NCBI GenBank assembly: GCA_900757615.1
Contig: CAAEON010000030.1
Location: 83,128 to 147,127 of the forward strand
Direction of reading: 5' to 3'
DNA length: 64,000 nucleotides
Source of the DNA: an uncultured Collinsella sp.
Lineage (GTDB): Bacteria; Actinomycetota; Coriobacteriia; Coriobacteriales; Coriobacteriaceae
Shown here: positions 41,090-49,064 of the stretch, one piece after another
How positions within the stretch are numbered: position 1 is the first letter of the stretch
Layout: each line of letters opens with the position of its first letter
Notes under the pieces: generated by a model
Database searches by the model: none
Seen by the model: the letters and a program-made list of their open reading frames with translations, nothing else
Told to the model about the DNA's origin: nothing
Program-made: the position numbers and the translations under genes

Positions 41090-41820
41090 TTGAGGCTGGT
41101 GGCGATGAGGGGGCGGCCGAGGGCTGCCTCGAAGCGATCTGCCATTGTTGGGTCGGCAAGCGTGTCGGCTTGGTTGAGCATGACGCGTGCGGTGCTGAGT
41201 CCCAGCGCCTGCATCTCGGCATTGAGCACCTGGGCGACGCGCTCGGGCGTGGCGATGTCGGTAGGCTCGCAGCCGCAGCGCTCGCAGAAGAGCTCGGGGC
41301 GGTGGACAACCTCGGCGACGGGCCTGCCCAGCCCCGAGGCGCCGACGACCCAGACAACGTTTGCCGTGGCGGCGGGAATTACCGGCTCCCAGGCGGCATG
41401 CGCCTTGAGCGGGAGTCGCTTGCTGCCATCTGCCTCGGCCAACACATAGTCAAAGCGCTGCGCCAGCTCGTTGGGCGGCTCGGCGGGGGCGGAGAGCTTG
41501 CCTGTCTCCGGGTCCAAAACACCCGCCTGGCAGATGCTTCCGCGGCTCATGCCAGCGCATACCTTGCAGGTGCAGCCGGGGGCATGCGCGGCACCCGGCT
41601 TCCAAGGCGCGGCATCCAGGCGACGGTTTGACCCGTCCCACGGCACGCCGGCGACGGGAAACATGTGCGTGGTGGTGCAGAGGAGCACGCGGCCGCCAGC
41701 GCGCATGAGCTCGAGACCCAGCGTCTTTAGCAAGGTCGACTTGCCACCGCTGCCGATAATTGCGGTAATGCCCGGCTCGATCTTGAGCGCGGAGGCAAGG
41801 TTTCCGCTCGTCGTTCCCAT
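41083..41820 (-). CDS. yqeC: YqeC family selenium-dependent hydroxylase accessory protein
   Basis: 245 residues with the P-loop ITAIIGSGGKSTLLKTLGLE near the N-terminus and YVLAEADGSKRLPLKAHAAW, the family's central block. A Cys group (GCTCKVCAGM near residue 85) and another (CERCGCEP) are seen. YqeC and YqeB are marker proteins of the selenium-dependent molybdenum hydroxylase system found by genome comparison; they are thought to build or insert the labile selenium of the Mo site. It is divergent from yqeB across 102 bases that contain TATAAT at 41834-41839. Confidence 0.88.
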   Translation of the reverse strand: MGTTSGNLASALKIEPGITAIIGSGGKSTLLKTLGLELMRAGGRVLLCTTTHMFPVAGVPWDGSNRRLDAAPWKPGAAHAPGCTCKVCAGMSRGSICQAGVLDPETGKLSAPAEPPNELAQRFDYVLAEADGSKRLPLKAHAAWEPVIPAATANVVWVVGASGLGRPVAEVVHRPELFCERCGCEPTDIATPERVAQVLNAEMQALGLSTARVMLNQADTLADPTMADRFEAALGRPLIATSLKG

Positions 41821-41922
41821 CTGTTCACCGCCGTATAATACTGTGATAATAAATAATCATCAGAGTAGCGGCCGAACCGCTTTTGCTCTGCTCAAACCGT
41901 AGCACAGGGAGGTGCCCCGGGA

Positions 41923-42717
41923 ATGCTCGTTTATGTTCGCGGCGCCGGCGATATCGCCACGGGCGTCGCCGCTCGCTTGGTGCGCGCCGGCGTGTCGGTT
42001 GTCATGGCCGATATCGCGGTTCCCACGTGCATCCGCCGCACAATCAGTTTTTGCGAGGCCATTCGCCTGGGCGAGGTCCAGGTCGAGGGCATTCGCGCTC
42101 GCTTGGCACAGACGCCGGCTGAGGCGCTTGCGATTGCCGAGGCTGGAGACGTCGCCGTTGTGGTAGACCCCCAGGCCAAGATGATCGGCGAGCTGAAACC
42201 CGCGGCTGTGGTCGACGCGATTTTGGCTAAGCGCAACTTGGGCACCACGCGCGACATGGCGCCCGCCGTCATCGCCGTGGGGCCGGGCTTTACCGCGCCG
42301 GTTGACTGCGACGCCGTGGTCGAGACCATGCGCGGGCATTTTCTCGGCCGTGTCATTACCCAAGGTTCGCCCCAGCCTAACACGGGCGTGCCGGGCATTA
42401 TCGCCGGCTATGGCAAGGAACGTGTTATCCACAGCCCCGCCGCCGGCGTGTTTCGGTCCGACCGCGCAATCGGCGACATCGTGAGCGCCGGAGACGTGAT
42501 TGGCTACGCGGGCGATACGCCCATGTGCACGCAGATCGATGGCTGTCTGCGCGGGCTTTTGGCGAACGGCGTGCAGGTGACTGAGGGCTTTAAATGCGCC
42601 GATGTCGATCCGCGCGGCGACGCCAGCTACATCAACTATATTTCGGACAAGGCGACATCGGTCGGCGGCGGCGTGCTCGAGGCACTCGCTATGCTCACCG
42701 ATGTCTTTAGAGGATAG
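41923..42717 (+). CDS. yqeB: YqeB/EF2563 family selenium-dependent molybdenum hydroxylase protein
   Basis: 264 residues starting MLVYVRGAGDIATGVAARLV behind a GGGAGGTG site. It carries the family Rossmann-like start, the KRNLGTTRDMAPAVIAVGPG segment and PQPNTGVPGIIAGYGKERVI. It marks selenium-dependent molybdenum hydroxylases. E. coli YqeB is about twice as long; here this protein and the XdhC-like protein encoded nine bases downstream may together cover that length. An orphan selenophosphate synthetase (selD) would be expected elsewhere in the genome. Confidence 0.9.
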   Translation: MLVYVRGAGDIATGVAARLVRAGVSVVMADIAVPTCIRRTISFCEAIRLGEVQVEGIRARLAQTPAEALAIAEAGDVAVVVDPQAKMIGELKPAAVVDAILAKRNLGTTRDMAPAVIAVGPGFTAPVDCDAVVETMRGHFLGRVITQGSPQPNTGVPGIIAGYGKERVIHSPAAGVFRSDRAIGDIVSAGDVIGYAGDTPMCTQIDGCLRGLLANGVQVTEGFKCADVDPRGDASYINYISDKATSVGGGVLEALAMLTDVFRG

Positions 42718-42726
42718 AAGGCGGCA

Positions 42727-43770
42727 ATGGAAAAGCTCGATGTTGTGAATGCGGCGCTTGCCGCCCTGCGTGCTGGCGAGACGTGCGAGCTCGTGGTCGT
42801 GGCCGGTACGGCGGGGTCATCACCACGCGGCGTGGGCGCCTGGATGGCCGTCTTTGCCGATGGCAGCCAAGCGGGCACCATCGGCGGCGGCAAGATTGAG
42901 CTTTTTGCGCTGGACGAGGCGCGCGAGCTGCTGGCCGCAGGGCAATCGCGTCTGGTCCGCTACACCATGGGCGGCGAGAACTCCGATACCGGCATGATCT
43001 GCGGCGGGGCCATCTGCCTGTGCTACCTGCATCTGGACTCGACCCAGGCACCGTTGTTCCAGTCGGTTGCCGACGTCTTGGCCTATCGGCGCATCGGCGA
43101 CTTCGTCATCGACTTTGAGCCGTTTATCGCGAGCGCGCTCGAGGGCGATGTGGTTGAGTACCATGGCGAGACATCGCGCCATACCATTGCCGGCTGCCCC
43201 GAGCTTTCGCTGGTGGAGGAGGGGAGTAAGGTCACCTACACCAACGCCGCCTCCGAGATTCCCCCGGCGCACATCGAGACGCTCTGCCCCGAGGGCCTGA
43301 CCTATATCTTTGGCTGCGGCCACGTGGGCGCTGCGACGGCGCGGGTGCTCACGGCGGCGGGCTTTGCCGTCGTGGCTTGCGGCGACCGCCCCGGCACGCT
43401 GACCCCCGAATGGGTGCCCGGCGTCTACGACCGTCGTCTGGTCGATTATAAGAACCTGAGCGAGCTGTGCCCCATCGGCCCGCGCGACTTGGTGGTCGTC
43501 GCCACGGCGGGTCACAAGTCCGATATCGACGTGGTGATTCAGGCCATGCGCGCTAAACCCGCCTATCTGGGCTGCCTGGGCTCGCGCCGCAAGACCGCCT
43601 TTGTGCGCGCCCGCCTGGAGCAGGAGGGCTTCACGCAGGGCCAGATCGACGAGCTGCACCTGCCGATCGGTGTCGCCATCGAGGCCGAGGACCCCGAGGA
43701 GATCGCCATCTCCATCGCCGCCGAGATGATCCACCTGCGCCGCACCAAACTCGTCCCCCGCAAGCGCTAG
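42727..43770 (+). CDS. XdhC/CoxI family molybdenum hydroxylase maturation protein
   Basis: 347 residues. The N-terminal XdhC/CoxI block reads VVVAGTAGSSPRGVGAWMAV and TIGGGKIELFALDEA with the Cys pair MICGGAICLCY. The C-terminal Rossmann part is LTYIFGCGHVGAATARVLTA with LGCLGSRRKTAFVRARLEQE. XdhC binds the molybdenum cofactor, assists its sulfuration and inserts it into xanthine dehydrogenase. In this setting it would receive the cofactor from MocA and the selenium from YqeB/YqeC. The start is nine bases after yqeB. Confidence 0.9.
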   Translation: MEKLDVVNAALAALRAGETCELVVVAGTAGSSPRGVGAWMAVFADGSQAGTIGGGKIELFALDEARELLAAGQSRLVRYTMGGENSDTGMICGGAICLCYLHLDSTQAPLFQSVADVLAYRRIGDFVIDFEPFIASALEGDVVEYHGETSRHTIAGCPELSLVEEGSKVTYTNAASEIPPAHIETLCPEGLTYIFGCGHVGAATARVLTAAGFAVVACGDRPGTLTPEWVPGVYDRRLVDYKNLSELCPIGPRDLVVVATAGHKSDIDVVIQAMRAKPAYLGCLGSRRKTAFVRARLEQEGFTQGQIDELHLPIGVAIEAEDPEEIAISIAAEMIHLRRTKLVPRKR

Positions 43771-43897
43771 TCGCATCCCAAATGAGCTGCCCCAGCCCTC
43801 TGCCGCATGCGGGTCAAAATGCTACCTGTGCCATATGCCCTATAATGTCCGACCGTTGAGCGGCATGGGGCCGCTGCCTAGGGTATGGGAGGCGCAA

Positions 43898-45211
43898 ATG
43901 GCAGAGTCGGCAGCAGGGGATGCCCTGTTCGAGCGTACGGGAAAAGTTTCGTTTGTGCAGGTATTACCCCATGCACTGCAGCATGTGCTGGCGGCATTCG
44001 CGGGTATCGTCACGCCCGCCATCATTATCGCGTCGGTCTGTGGCTTTACCCCTCAAGAGGAAGCCGCTGTCATCCAGGCGTCGCTCGTCCTCTCGGCGAT
44101 TGACATTTTCCTTCAACAGTTTCCCATAAAAGGTGTCGTCGGTTCGGGCCTGCCCATTGTGATGGGTGCGAGCTTTACCTTCGTGCCGGCGCTCAAGGCA
44201 GTCGGTCTTGAGCTTGGTTTTGAGGCCGTACTGGGCGCCCAGGTAATCGGCGGCGCGCTCGTCGCACTCTTCGGCCTACTGTTTAGGCGCGTGAGTTTTC
44301 TGTTTCCGGCCCCGGTGCTTGGCACCGTCATCTTTGTCATTGGCCTGTCGCTATGCCCAGTGGCAGTTGCCTCCATGGCGGGCGGGGAGGGCGCGGCCGA
44401 TTTTGGCAGTGTCACCAACTGGGCCGTCGCACTTGTGACGTTCGTCGTCACCTTTATGGCTGGCAACTACGGCAAGGGCGCGCTTAGGCTGGGCAGCATC
44501 CTGGCTGGTATCTGCGCGGGCTTTGTTTTGGCTGCGGTGTTGGGCATGGTCGATTTCTCGGCCATCGCGACCGCCAGCTGGTTCGCCCCGCCGGCCCTGG
44601 GCGCCCATCGCCTGGTGTTCGACCCGGCCGCGTGCGCCGTTGTGGGCGTTGTCGCCATTGTCAACGCAGTACAGGTCATGGGCGAGTTTGCCGCCGTGTC
44701 GTCCGCTGCGCTCGATACCCCTGCGACCGATAGCCAGATCTCGGGTGGCCTGATCGCCAACGGCCTGGTCGGTATGCTGTCAGGCTTTTTTGGCGGCGTC
44801 CCCACGGCAACCTTTGGCCAGAATGTGGGCATTATCGCCGAGAACAAGGTCGTCAACCGCATGGTCTTTACGCTTGCGGCTGCCATCCTGCTCATCGCGG
44901 GCCTGCTGCCCAAGTGTGCGGCGGTGCTCACGTCTATTCCGCAGCCGGTCATCGGTGGCGCCACGATTGGCGTGTTCGCGACCATCGGTATGAACGGTGT
45001 GGTCATGTTTGCCCGCCACGGCCTGTCTCAGCGCGATACCACGCTCATGGGTCTCTCTATCGCCTTTGGCACGGGCATTGAGCGCACGGCCGGCGCGCTT
45101 GCCGGCGCTGGATTCCCCGCATGGGTCGGCACCGTTTTTGGCGGATCCTCCATTGCCGTCGCCGCGCTCGTTGCTGTGATCCTCAACCTGGTCCTCCCGC
45201 GCCAAAAATAA
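43898..45211 (+). CDS. NCS2 family purine permease (second copy)
   Basis: 437 residues from the ATG at 43898, which has GGGAGG five bases upstream; in-frame ATGs at 43835 and 43865 lack such a site. About 14 membrane segments are expected. It shares ALQHVLAAFAGIVTPAIIIA, GQNVGIIAENKVVNRM and IPQPVIGGATIGVFATIGMN with the permease at 18426 but is distinct over much of its length. The substrate is probably uric acid or xanthine. A TATAAT at 43841-43846 may be its -10 element. The gene is the last of the purine island before rplE. Confidence 0.87.
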   Translation: MAESAAGDALFERTGKVSFVQVLPHALQHVLAAFAGIVTPAIIIASVCGFTPQEEAAVIQASLVLSAIDIFLQQFPIKGVVGSGLPIVMGASFTFVPALKAVGLELGFEAVLGAQVIGGALVALFGLLFRRVSFLFPAPVLGTVIFVIGLSLCPVAVASMAGGEGAADFGSVTNWAVALVTFVVTFMAGNYGKGALRLGSILAGICAGFVLAAVLGMVDFSAIATASWFAPPALGAHRLVFDPAACAVVGVVAIVNAVQVMGEFAAVSSAALDTPATDSQISGGLIANGLVGMLSGFFGGVPTATFGQNVGIIAENKVVNRMVFTLAAAILLIAGLLPKCAAVLTSIPQPVIGGATIGVFATIGMNGVVMFARHGLSQRDTTLMGLSIAFGTGIERTAGALAGAGFPAWVGTVFGGSSIAVAALVAVILNLVLPRQK

Positions 45212-45224
45212 CGCCCCATATATG

Positions 45225-45291
45225 AGTTGCGGTGGAATAGGGACTGTTTAAGCCTTTTAAGCCATCAAACAGTCCCTATCTCACCGCAACT
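45225..45291. terminator. 25-bp inverted repeat closing the purine island
   Basis: The arms at 45225-45249 (starting AGTTGCGGTG) and 45267-45291 (ending CACCGCAACT) match at 23 of 25 positions, with a 17-base loop. A T-rich stretch (TGCTGTTTTCC) follows. It lies 13 bases after the permease stop and probably ends the island's transcription. Of the remaining 240 bases to rplE, only the promoter candidate below is of note. Confidence 0.7.
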
Positions 45292-45366
45292 GCTGTTTTC
45301 CTCCGTGCCCTAGGGATCAATTTGTGCGGGGGAGTTGTGGAGTTGTGCAGGCAGACGAGGTTTTTC

Positions 45367-45395
45367 TGGAAATACGCACCCAATGCGCGTATAGT
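45367..45395 (+). promoter_or_regulatory. Candidate promoter of the rplE half of the ribosomal operon
   Basis: TGGAAA (45367-45372) and TATAGT (45390-45395) lie 17 bases apart, giving an untranslated leader of about 130 bases before rplE. A promoter is required here, since rplE is cut off from the first half of the operon by a terminator. Confidence 0.45.
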
Positions 45396-45532
45396 ACCGA
45401 TTGTTTTGTCGGCTCCTGCTGCGTCGAGTCCAAACCGCGAAATGCCATGAGCGGCGCGGATGCAGCCAGGAGGCACGAGGACAACCCATCGTGGCCACGC
45501 CCCGTGCTTAAAACCCCAAGAAGGAGTGAACA

Positions 45533-46090
45533 ATGGCAGAAGAGAAGTATGTGCCGCGTCTGAAGACCAAGTACAACAACGAGGTCAAGCAGCAGCTTCA
45601 GGACAAGTTCCAGTACGAGAACGTCATGATGATCCCCAAGTTTGAGAAGATCGTCGTGAACATGGGTGTCGGCGAGGCCGCTACCGATTCCAAGGCCATC
45701 GACGGTGCCGTGCGCGACCTGCGCGCCATCACCGGCCAGCAGCCGATGATCACCCGTGCCCGCAAGTCCATCGCTACCTTCCGCCTGCGCGCTGGTATGC
45801 CGATCGGCTGCAAGGTTACCCTGCGTGGCGACCGTATGTGGGAGTTCTTCGATCGTCTGACCTCCGTCGCGATTCCCCGTATCCGCGACTTCCGCGGCAT
45901 CTCCGCCAAGAGCTTCGACGGCCGTGGTAACTTCTCCATGGGCGTCACCGAGCAGCTCATCTTCCCCGAGATCGACTTCGACTCCGTCGATCACCAGCGT
46001 GGTATGGACATCACTTTCGTGACCACCGCCAATACCGATGAGGAGGCCAAGGCCCTTCTGGACGCCTTCGGTTTCCCGTTCAAGAAATAG
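45533..46090 (+). CDS. rplE: 50S ribosomal protein L5
   Basis: 185 residues, normal for L5, which binds 5S rRNA and contacts the P-site tRNA. Family blocks seen: IPKFEKIVVNMGVGEAATDS, TGQQPMITRARKSIATFRLR and the C-terminal GMDITFVTTANTDEEAKALL. AAGGAG is eight bases before ATG. It is now the first gene of the second half of the ribosomal operon, having lost its usual neighbour rplX. Confidence 0.98.
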   Translation: MAEEKYVPRLKTKYNNEVKQQLQDKFQYENVMMIPKFEKIVVNMGVGEAATDSKAIDGAVRDLRAITGQQPMITRARKSIATFRLRAGMPIGCKVTLRGDRMWEFFDRLTSVAIPRIRDFRGISAKSFDGRGNFSMGVTEQLIFPEIDFDSVDHQRGMDITFVTTANTDEEAKALLDAFGFPFKK

Positions 46091-46169
46091 GTTCACCTGC
46101 CCTATGAGCGCCGTTCCCAGAAGGGGGCGGCGCTTGGGGCGAACAATACTCTATGTGAGGAGGATATAA

Positions 46170-46355
46170 GTGGCTAAGACATCGATGATCGTCAAGTGCA
46201 ATCGCAAGCAGAAGTTCTCTACTCGTGAGTACACGCGCTGCCAGCGCTGCGGCCGTCCGCACTCTGTGTACCGCAAGTTCGGCCTGTGCCGTGTCTGCTT
46301 CCGCGAGCTTGCACTCAAGGGCGAGCTTCCCGGCGTTAAGAAGGCCAGCTGGTAA
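46170..46355 (+). CDS. rpsN: 30S ribosomal protein S14, zinc-binding type
   Basis: 61 residues starting at GTG (46170) behind GAGGAGG. The two CxxC pairs, CQRC and CRVC, make this the short zinc-binding (type Z) S14 found in Gram-positive lineages. S14 binds the head of the small subunit. A GCGCCG/CGGCGC hairpin sits in the 79-base gap after rplE. Confidence 0.97.
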   Translation: MAKTSMIVKCNRKQKFSTREYTRCQRCGRPHSVYRKFGLCRVCFRELALKGELPGVKKASW

Positions 46356-46474
46356 GTCACTACCAGCGTTTCAAGCATCCGTTTGGAACAGGGAAAACGC
46401 GCTAGTTAGGCTTTGCCGTTAAGGGCGGCGAAGAACCAAGAGCACGTGTTCATCAAGAACGAAGGAGAATCTGT

Positions 46475-46873
46475 ATGAACCTTACAGACCCGATCGCAGA
46501 TATGCTTACGCGCATCCGTAACGCTAACTCTGTGAACAAGGCCACGGTCTCCATGCCGAGCAGCAAGAAGCTCGTCGAGATCGCTCGTGTTCTGCACGAG
46601 GAGGGCTACATCGAGGGCTACGATGTCGAGGACACCGTTCCCCAGAAGACTCTGCACATCACGCTTAAGTATGGTCCCAAGAAGGCTAAGGTCATCAACG
46701 GCATCCGCCGCATTTCCAAGCCGGGCCTGCGTAAGTACACCGGCGTTGCCGACATGCCCCGCGTCCGCGGTGGCCTTGGTACCGCCATTATTTCCACCAG
46801 CCATGGCGTTATGACCGACCGCGATGCTCGCAAGCACAACGTCGGCGGCGAGATCATCGCTTACGTCTGGTAA
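46475..46873 (+). CDS. rpsH: 30S ribosomal protein S8
   Basis: 132 residues with the typical N-terminus DPIADMLTRIRNANSVNKAT and the C-terminal GTAIISTSHGVMTDRDARKH ending in IAYVW. S8 is a primary 16S rRNA binder and, in many bacteria, the translational repressor of the spc operon through a site near rplE. Whether that control can still reach rplN and rplX is doubtful given the split. AGGAG precedes the ATG. Confidence 0.98.
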   Translation: MNLTDPIADMLTRIRNANSVNKATVSMPSSKKLVEIARVLHEEGYIEGYDVEDTVPQKTLHITLKYGPKKAKVINGIRRISKPGLRKYTGVADMPRVRGGLGTAIISTSHGVMTDRDARKHNVGGEIIAYVW

Positions 46874-46906
46874 TTCGCTCGGTAGGTAGAAGGAAAGGAG
46901 ATCACC

Positions 46907-47443
46907 GTGTCTCGTATCGGTAATAAGCCTGTCCAGATTCCCGCCGGAGTCGAAGTGGCAGTCAACGGCAACAACGTTGTCGTCAAGGGCCCCAAGGGCC
47001 AGCTCGAGCTCGATGTCTTTGAGAAGCTCGCTATCAACATCGAGGACAACGTCCTCACCGTTTCCCGTCCCGACGACGAGCGTGAGACCCGTGCCCGCCA
47101 CGGCCTCACCCGTGCCCTCATCCACAACATGGTTGTTGGCGTTTCCGAGGGCTTCGAGAAGAAGCTCGAGCTCGCCGGCGTCGGTTACCGCGTGCAGCAG
47201 AAGGGCAAGAACCTCGAGTTCTCCCTGGGCTTCTCGCACCCCGTGATCGTCGAGGCTCCCGAGGGCATCACCTTCGAGGTTCCCGACAACACCCACGTGA
47301 ACGTCAAGGGTATCAACAAGCAGCAGGTCGGTCAGATCGCCGCTGAGATCCGCGGCCATCGTCCTCCCGAGCCTTACAAGGGCAAGGGTATCCACTACGT
47401 TGGCGAGCACATCCGCCGCAAGCTGGGTAAGGCCGCCAAGTAG
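46907..47443 (+). CDS. rplF: 50S ribosomal protein L6
   Basis: 178 residues from a GTG at 46907, set by AAAGGAG. Family landmarks: SRIGNKPVQIPAGVEVAVNG at the start and the C-terminal PEPYKGKGIHYVGEHIRRKL. L6 supports the GTPase-associated region of the large subunit. Confidence 0.98.
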   Translation: MSRIGNKPVQIPAGVEVAVNGNNVVVKGPKGQLELDVFEKLAINIEDNVLTVSRPDDERETRARHGLTRALIHNMVVGVSEGFEKKLELAGVGYRVQQKGKNLEFSLGFSHPVIVEAPEGITFEVPDNTHVNVKGINKQQVGQIAAEIRGHRPPEPYKGKGIHYVGEHIRRKLGKAAK

Positions 47444-47518
47444 TCGTAACCGACTCACTCGCATAAGACCAGCACCCCGTCAGGTGCTGGCAAGATCAAC
47501 CTTTTTAGGAGTTTACGT

Positions 47519-47887
47519 ATGAACAAGCATAAGGCGAAGCTGGAAGGCCTCAAGCGTCGTCAGCGTCGTGTTCGCGGCAAGGTCTCGGGTACCTCCGAGC
47601 GTCCGCGTCTTCGCGTGACCCGTACTAACGCCAACATCTATGCCCAGATCATCGACGACAGCAAGGGCTCCAGCCTGACGCTCGTCTCTGCCTCGACCCT
47701 CGAGGCCGAGTTCAAGGGCACCCACACCTCGAACAAGGAGGCTGCGGAGAAGGTCGGTCAGCTCGTTGGCAAGCGTGCCATCGAGGCCGGCATCACCAAG
47801 GTCGCCTTCGATCGCGGTGGCCGTATCTACCATGGCCGCGTCAAGGCCCTCGCCGACGGTGCTCGTGCCGCCGGTCTCGAGTTCTAG
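47519..47887 (+). CDS. rplR: 50S ribosomal protein L18
   Basis: 122 residues. It begins with the basic MNKHKAKLEGLKRRQRRVRG and continues RPRLRVTRTNANIYAQIIDD and VAFDRGGRIYHGRVKALADG, the L18 pattern. L18 binds 5S rRNA. A CCAGCACC/GGTGCTGG hairpin (47469-47490) sits in the gap after rplF. AGGAG is before the ATG. Confidence 0.98.
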   Translation: MNKHKAKLEGLKRRQRRVRGKVSGTSERPRLRVTRTNANIYAQIIDDSKGSSLTLVSASTLEAEFKGTHTSNKEAAEKVGQLVGKRAIEAGITKVAFDRGGRIYHGRVKALADGARAAGLEF

Positions 47888-47901
47888 GAGGTATGTAGCA
47901 C

Positions 47902-48426
47902 ATGGCTCGTAATCAGAAGCAGCAGCGCGAGGCCTCCGAGTTCGAGGAGCGCGTCGTTTACATCAACCGCGTGTCGAAGACCGTCAAGGGTGGTCGTCGC
48001 ATGAGCCTCGTCGCTCTCGTCGTCGTTGGCGACGGCAAGGGCAACGTCGGCGTTGGCATGGGCAAGTCCGCTGAGGTGCCCCTGGCCATCTCCAAGGCGT
48101 CTCTCGATGCCAAGAAGAACATGTTCCACGTGCCGGTGACCGAGCAGGGCACCATCCCGCACGAGGTTCTCGGCCACTTTGGTGCCGGCCGCATCATCAT
48201 CAAGCCCGCTGTCGAGGGTACCGGCGTTATCGCCGGCGGCGCTGTGCGTCCCCTCTTCGAGCTTGCTGGCATCAAGAACGTCCTGTCCAAGTCCCTCGGT
48301 ACCGACAACGGCCTCAACATCATCAAGGCTGCCGTCGAGGGCCTCAAGGAGCTCTCCAGCCCTGAGGACGTCGCGGCTCGCCGTGGCCTGACGGTCTCCG
48401 AGATGTTCGTCGGTAAGGAGAACTAA
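47902..48426 (+). CDS. rpsE: 30S ribosomal protein S5
   Basis: 174 residues. The S5 signature GKGNVGVGMGKSAEVPLAIS (about residues 52-71) and the C-terminal GLKELSSPEDVAARRGLTVS are present. S5 contributes to decoding accuracy. The ribosome binding site AGGAGG overlaps the end of rplR. Confidence 0.98.
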   Translation: MARNQKQQREASEFEERVVYINRVSKTVKGGRRMSLVALVVVGDGKGNVGVGMGKSAEVPLAISKASLDAKKNMFHVPVTEQGTIPHEVLGHFGAGRIIIKPAVEGTGVIAGGAVRPLFELAGIKNVLSKSLGTDNGLNIIKAAVEGLKELSSPEDVAARRGLTVSEMFVGKEN

Positions 48427-48428
48427 GC

Positions 48429-48611
48429 ATGGCTGACACCATCAAGATCAAGCAGGTCCGCAGCACCAACGGTTGCAAGCAGGACCAGGTCCGTACTGTC
48501 CGTGCCCTCGGTCTCCACAGGATCCGCGAGGTTCGCGAGATTGCTGACAACGAGTCCGTCCGCGGCATGATCTTCAAGGTCAAGCACCTTGTCGAGATTG
48601 TAGAGGAGTAG
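48429..48611 (+). CDS. rpmD: 50S ribosomal protein L30
   Basis: 60 residues, the size of bacterial L30. IKIKQVRSTNGCKQDQVRTV is followed by LGLHRIREVREIADNESVRG, the conserved L30 block. The start is two bases after the rpsE stop; AAGGAG within the end of rpsE is the ribosome binding site. Confidence 0.97.
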   Translation: MADTIKIKQVRSTNGCKQDQVRTVRALGLHRIREVREIADNESVRGMIFKVKHLVEIVEE

Positions 48612-48614
48612 CAA

Positions 48615-49064
48615 ATGCAGCTTCACGATCTTACTCCCGCGCCCGGTTCCACTAAGAACCGCAAGCGCGTCGGCCGTGGCAATTCTTCGGGTCACGGCAC
48701 CACTTCTGGCCGCGGCCAGAAGGGCCAGGGTTCCCGCTCTGGTGGCACCAAGGGTGCCGGCTTCGAGGGTGGCCAGACTCCGCTGGCTATGCGCCTGCCC
48801 AAGCTTCCGGGCTTCCGCAACCCCCGTCGTATCGAGTACACCGCTGTTAACGTTGAGCGTCTCGAGCGTAAGTTCGAGGACGGCGCTGTAATCGACGGTG
48901 CCGCTCTTAAGGCCGCTCGCATCACCAAGAGCGAGTTCGAGCCCGTCAAGGTGCTCGGCAATGGTGAGCTCACCAAGAAGTTCACGGTCAAGGTCGACAA
49001 GGTCAGCGCTTCTGCGCAGGCCAAGATCGAGGCCGCCGGCGGAAAGGTCGAGCTGCCGTGCTAA
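48615..49064 (+). CDS. rplO: 50S ribosomal protein L15
   Basis: 149 residues. It has the glycine- and arginine-rich N-terminus (KRVGRGNSSGHGTTSGRGQK) and FEGGQTPLAMRLPKLPGF. L15 is a late-assembly protein of the large subunit. The last bases overlap the secY start. Confidence 0.98.
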   Translation: MQLHDLTPAPGSTKNRKRVGRGNSSGHGTTSGRGQKGQGSRSGGTKGAGFEGGQTPLAMRLPKLPGFRNPRRIEYTAVNVERLERKFEDGAVIDGAALKAARITKSEFEPVKVLGNGELTKKFTVKVDKVSASAQAKIEAAGGKVELPC

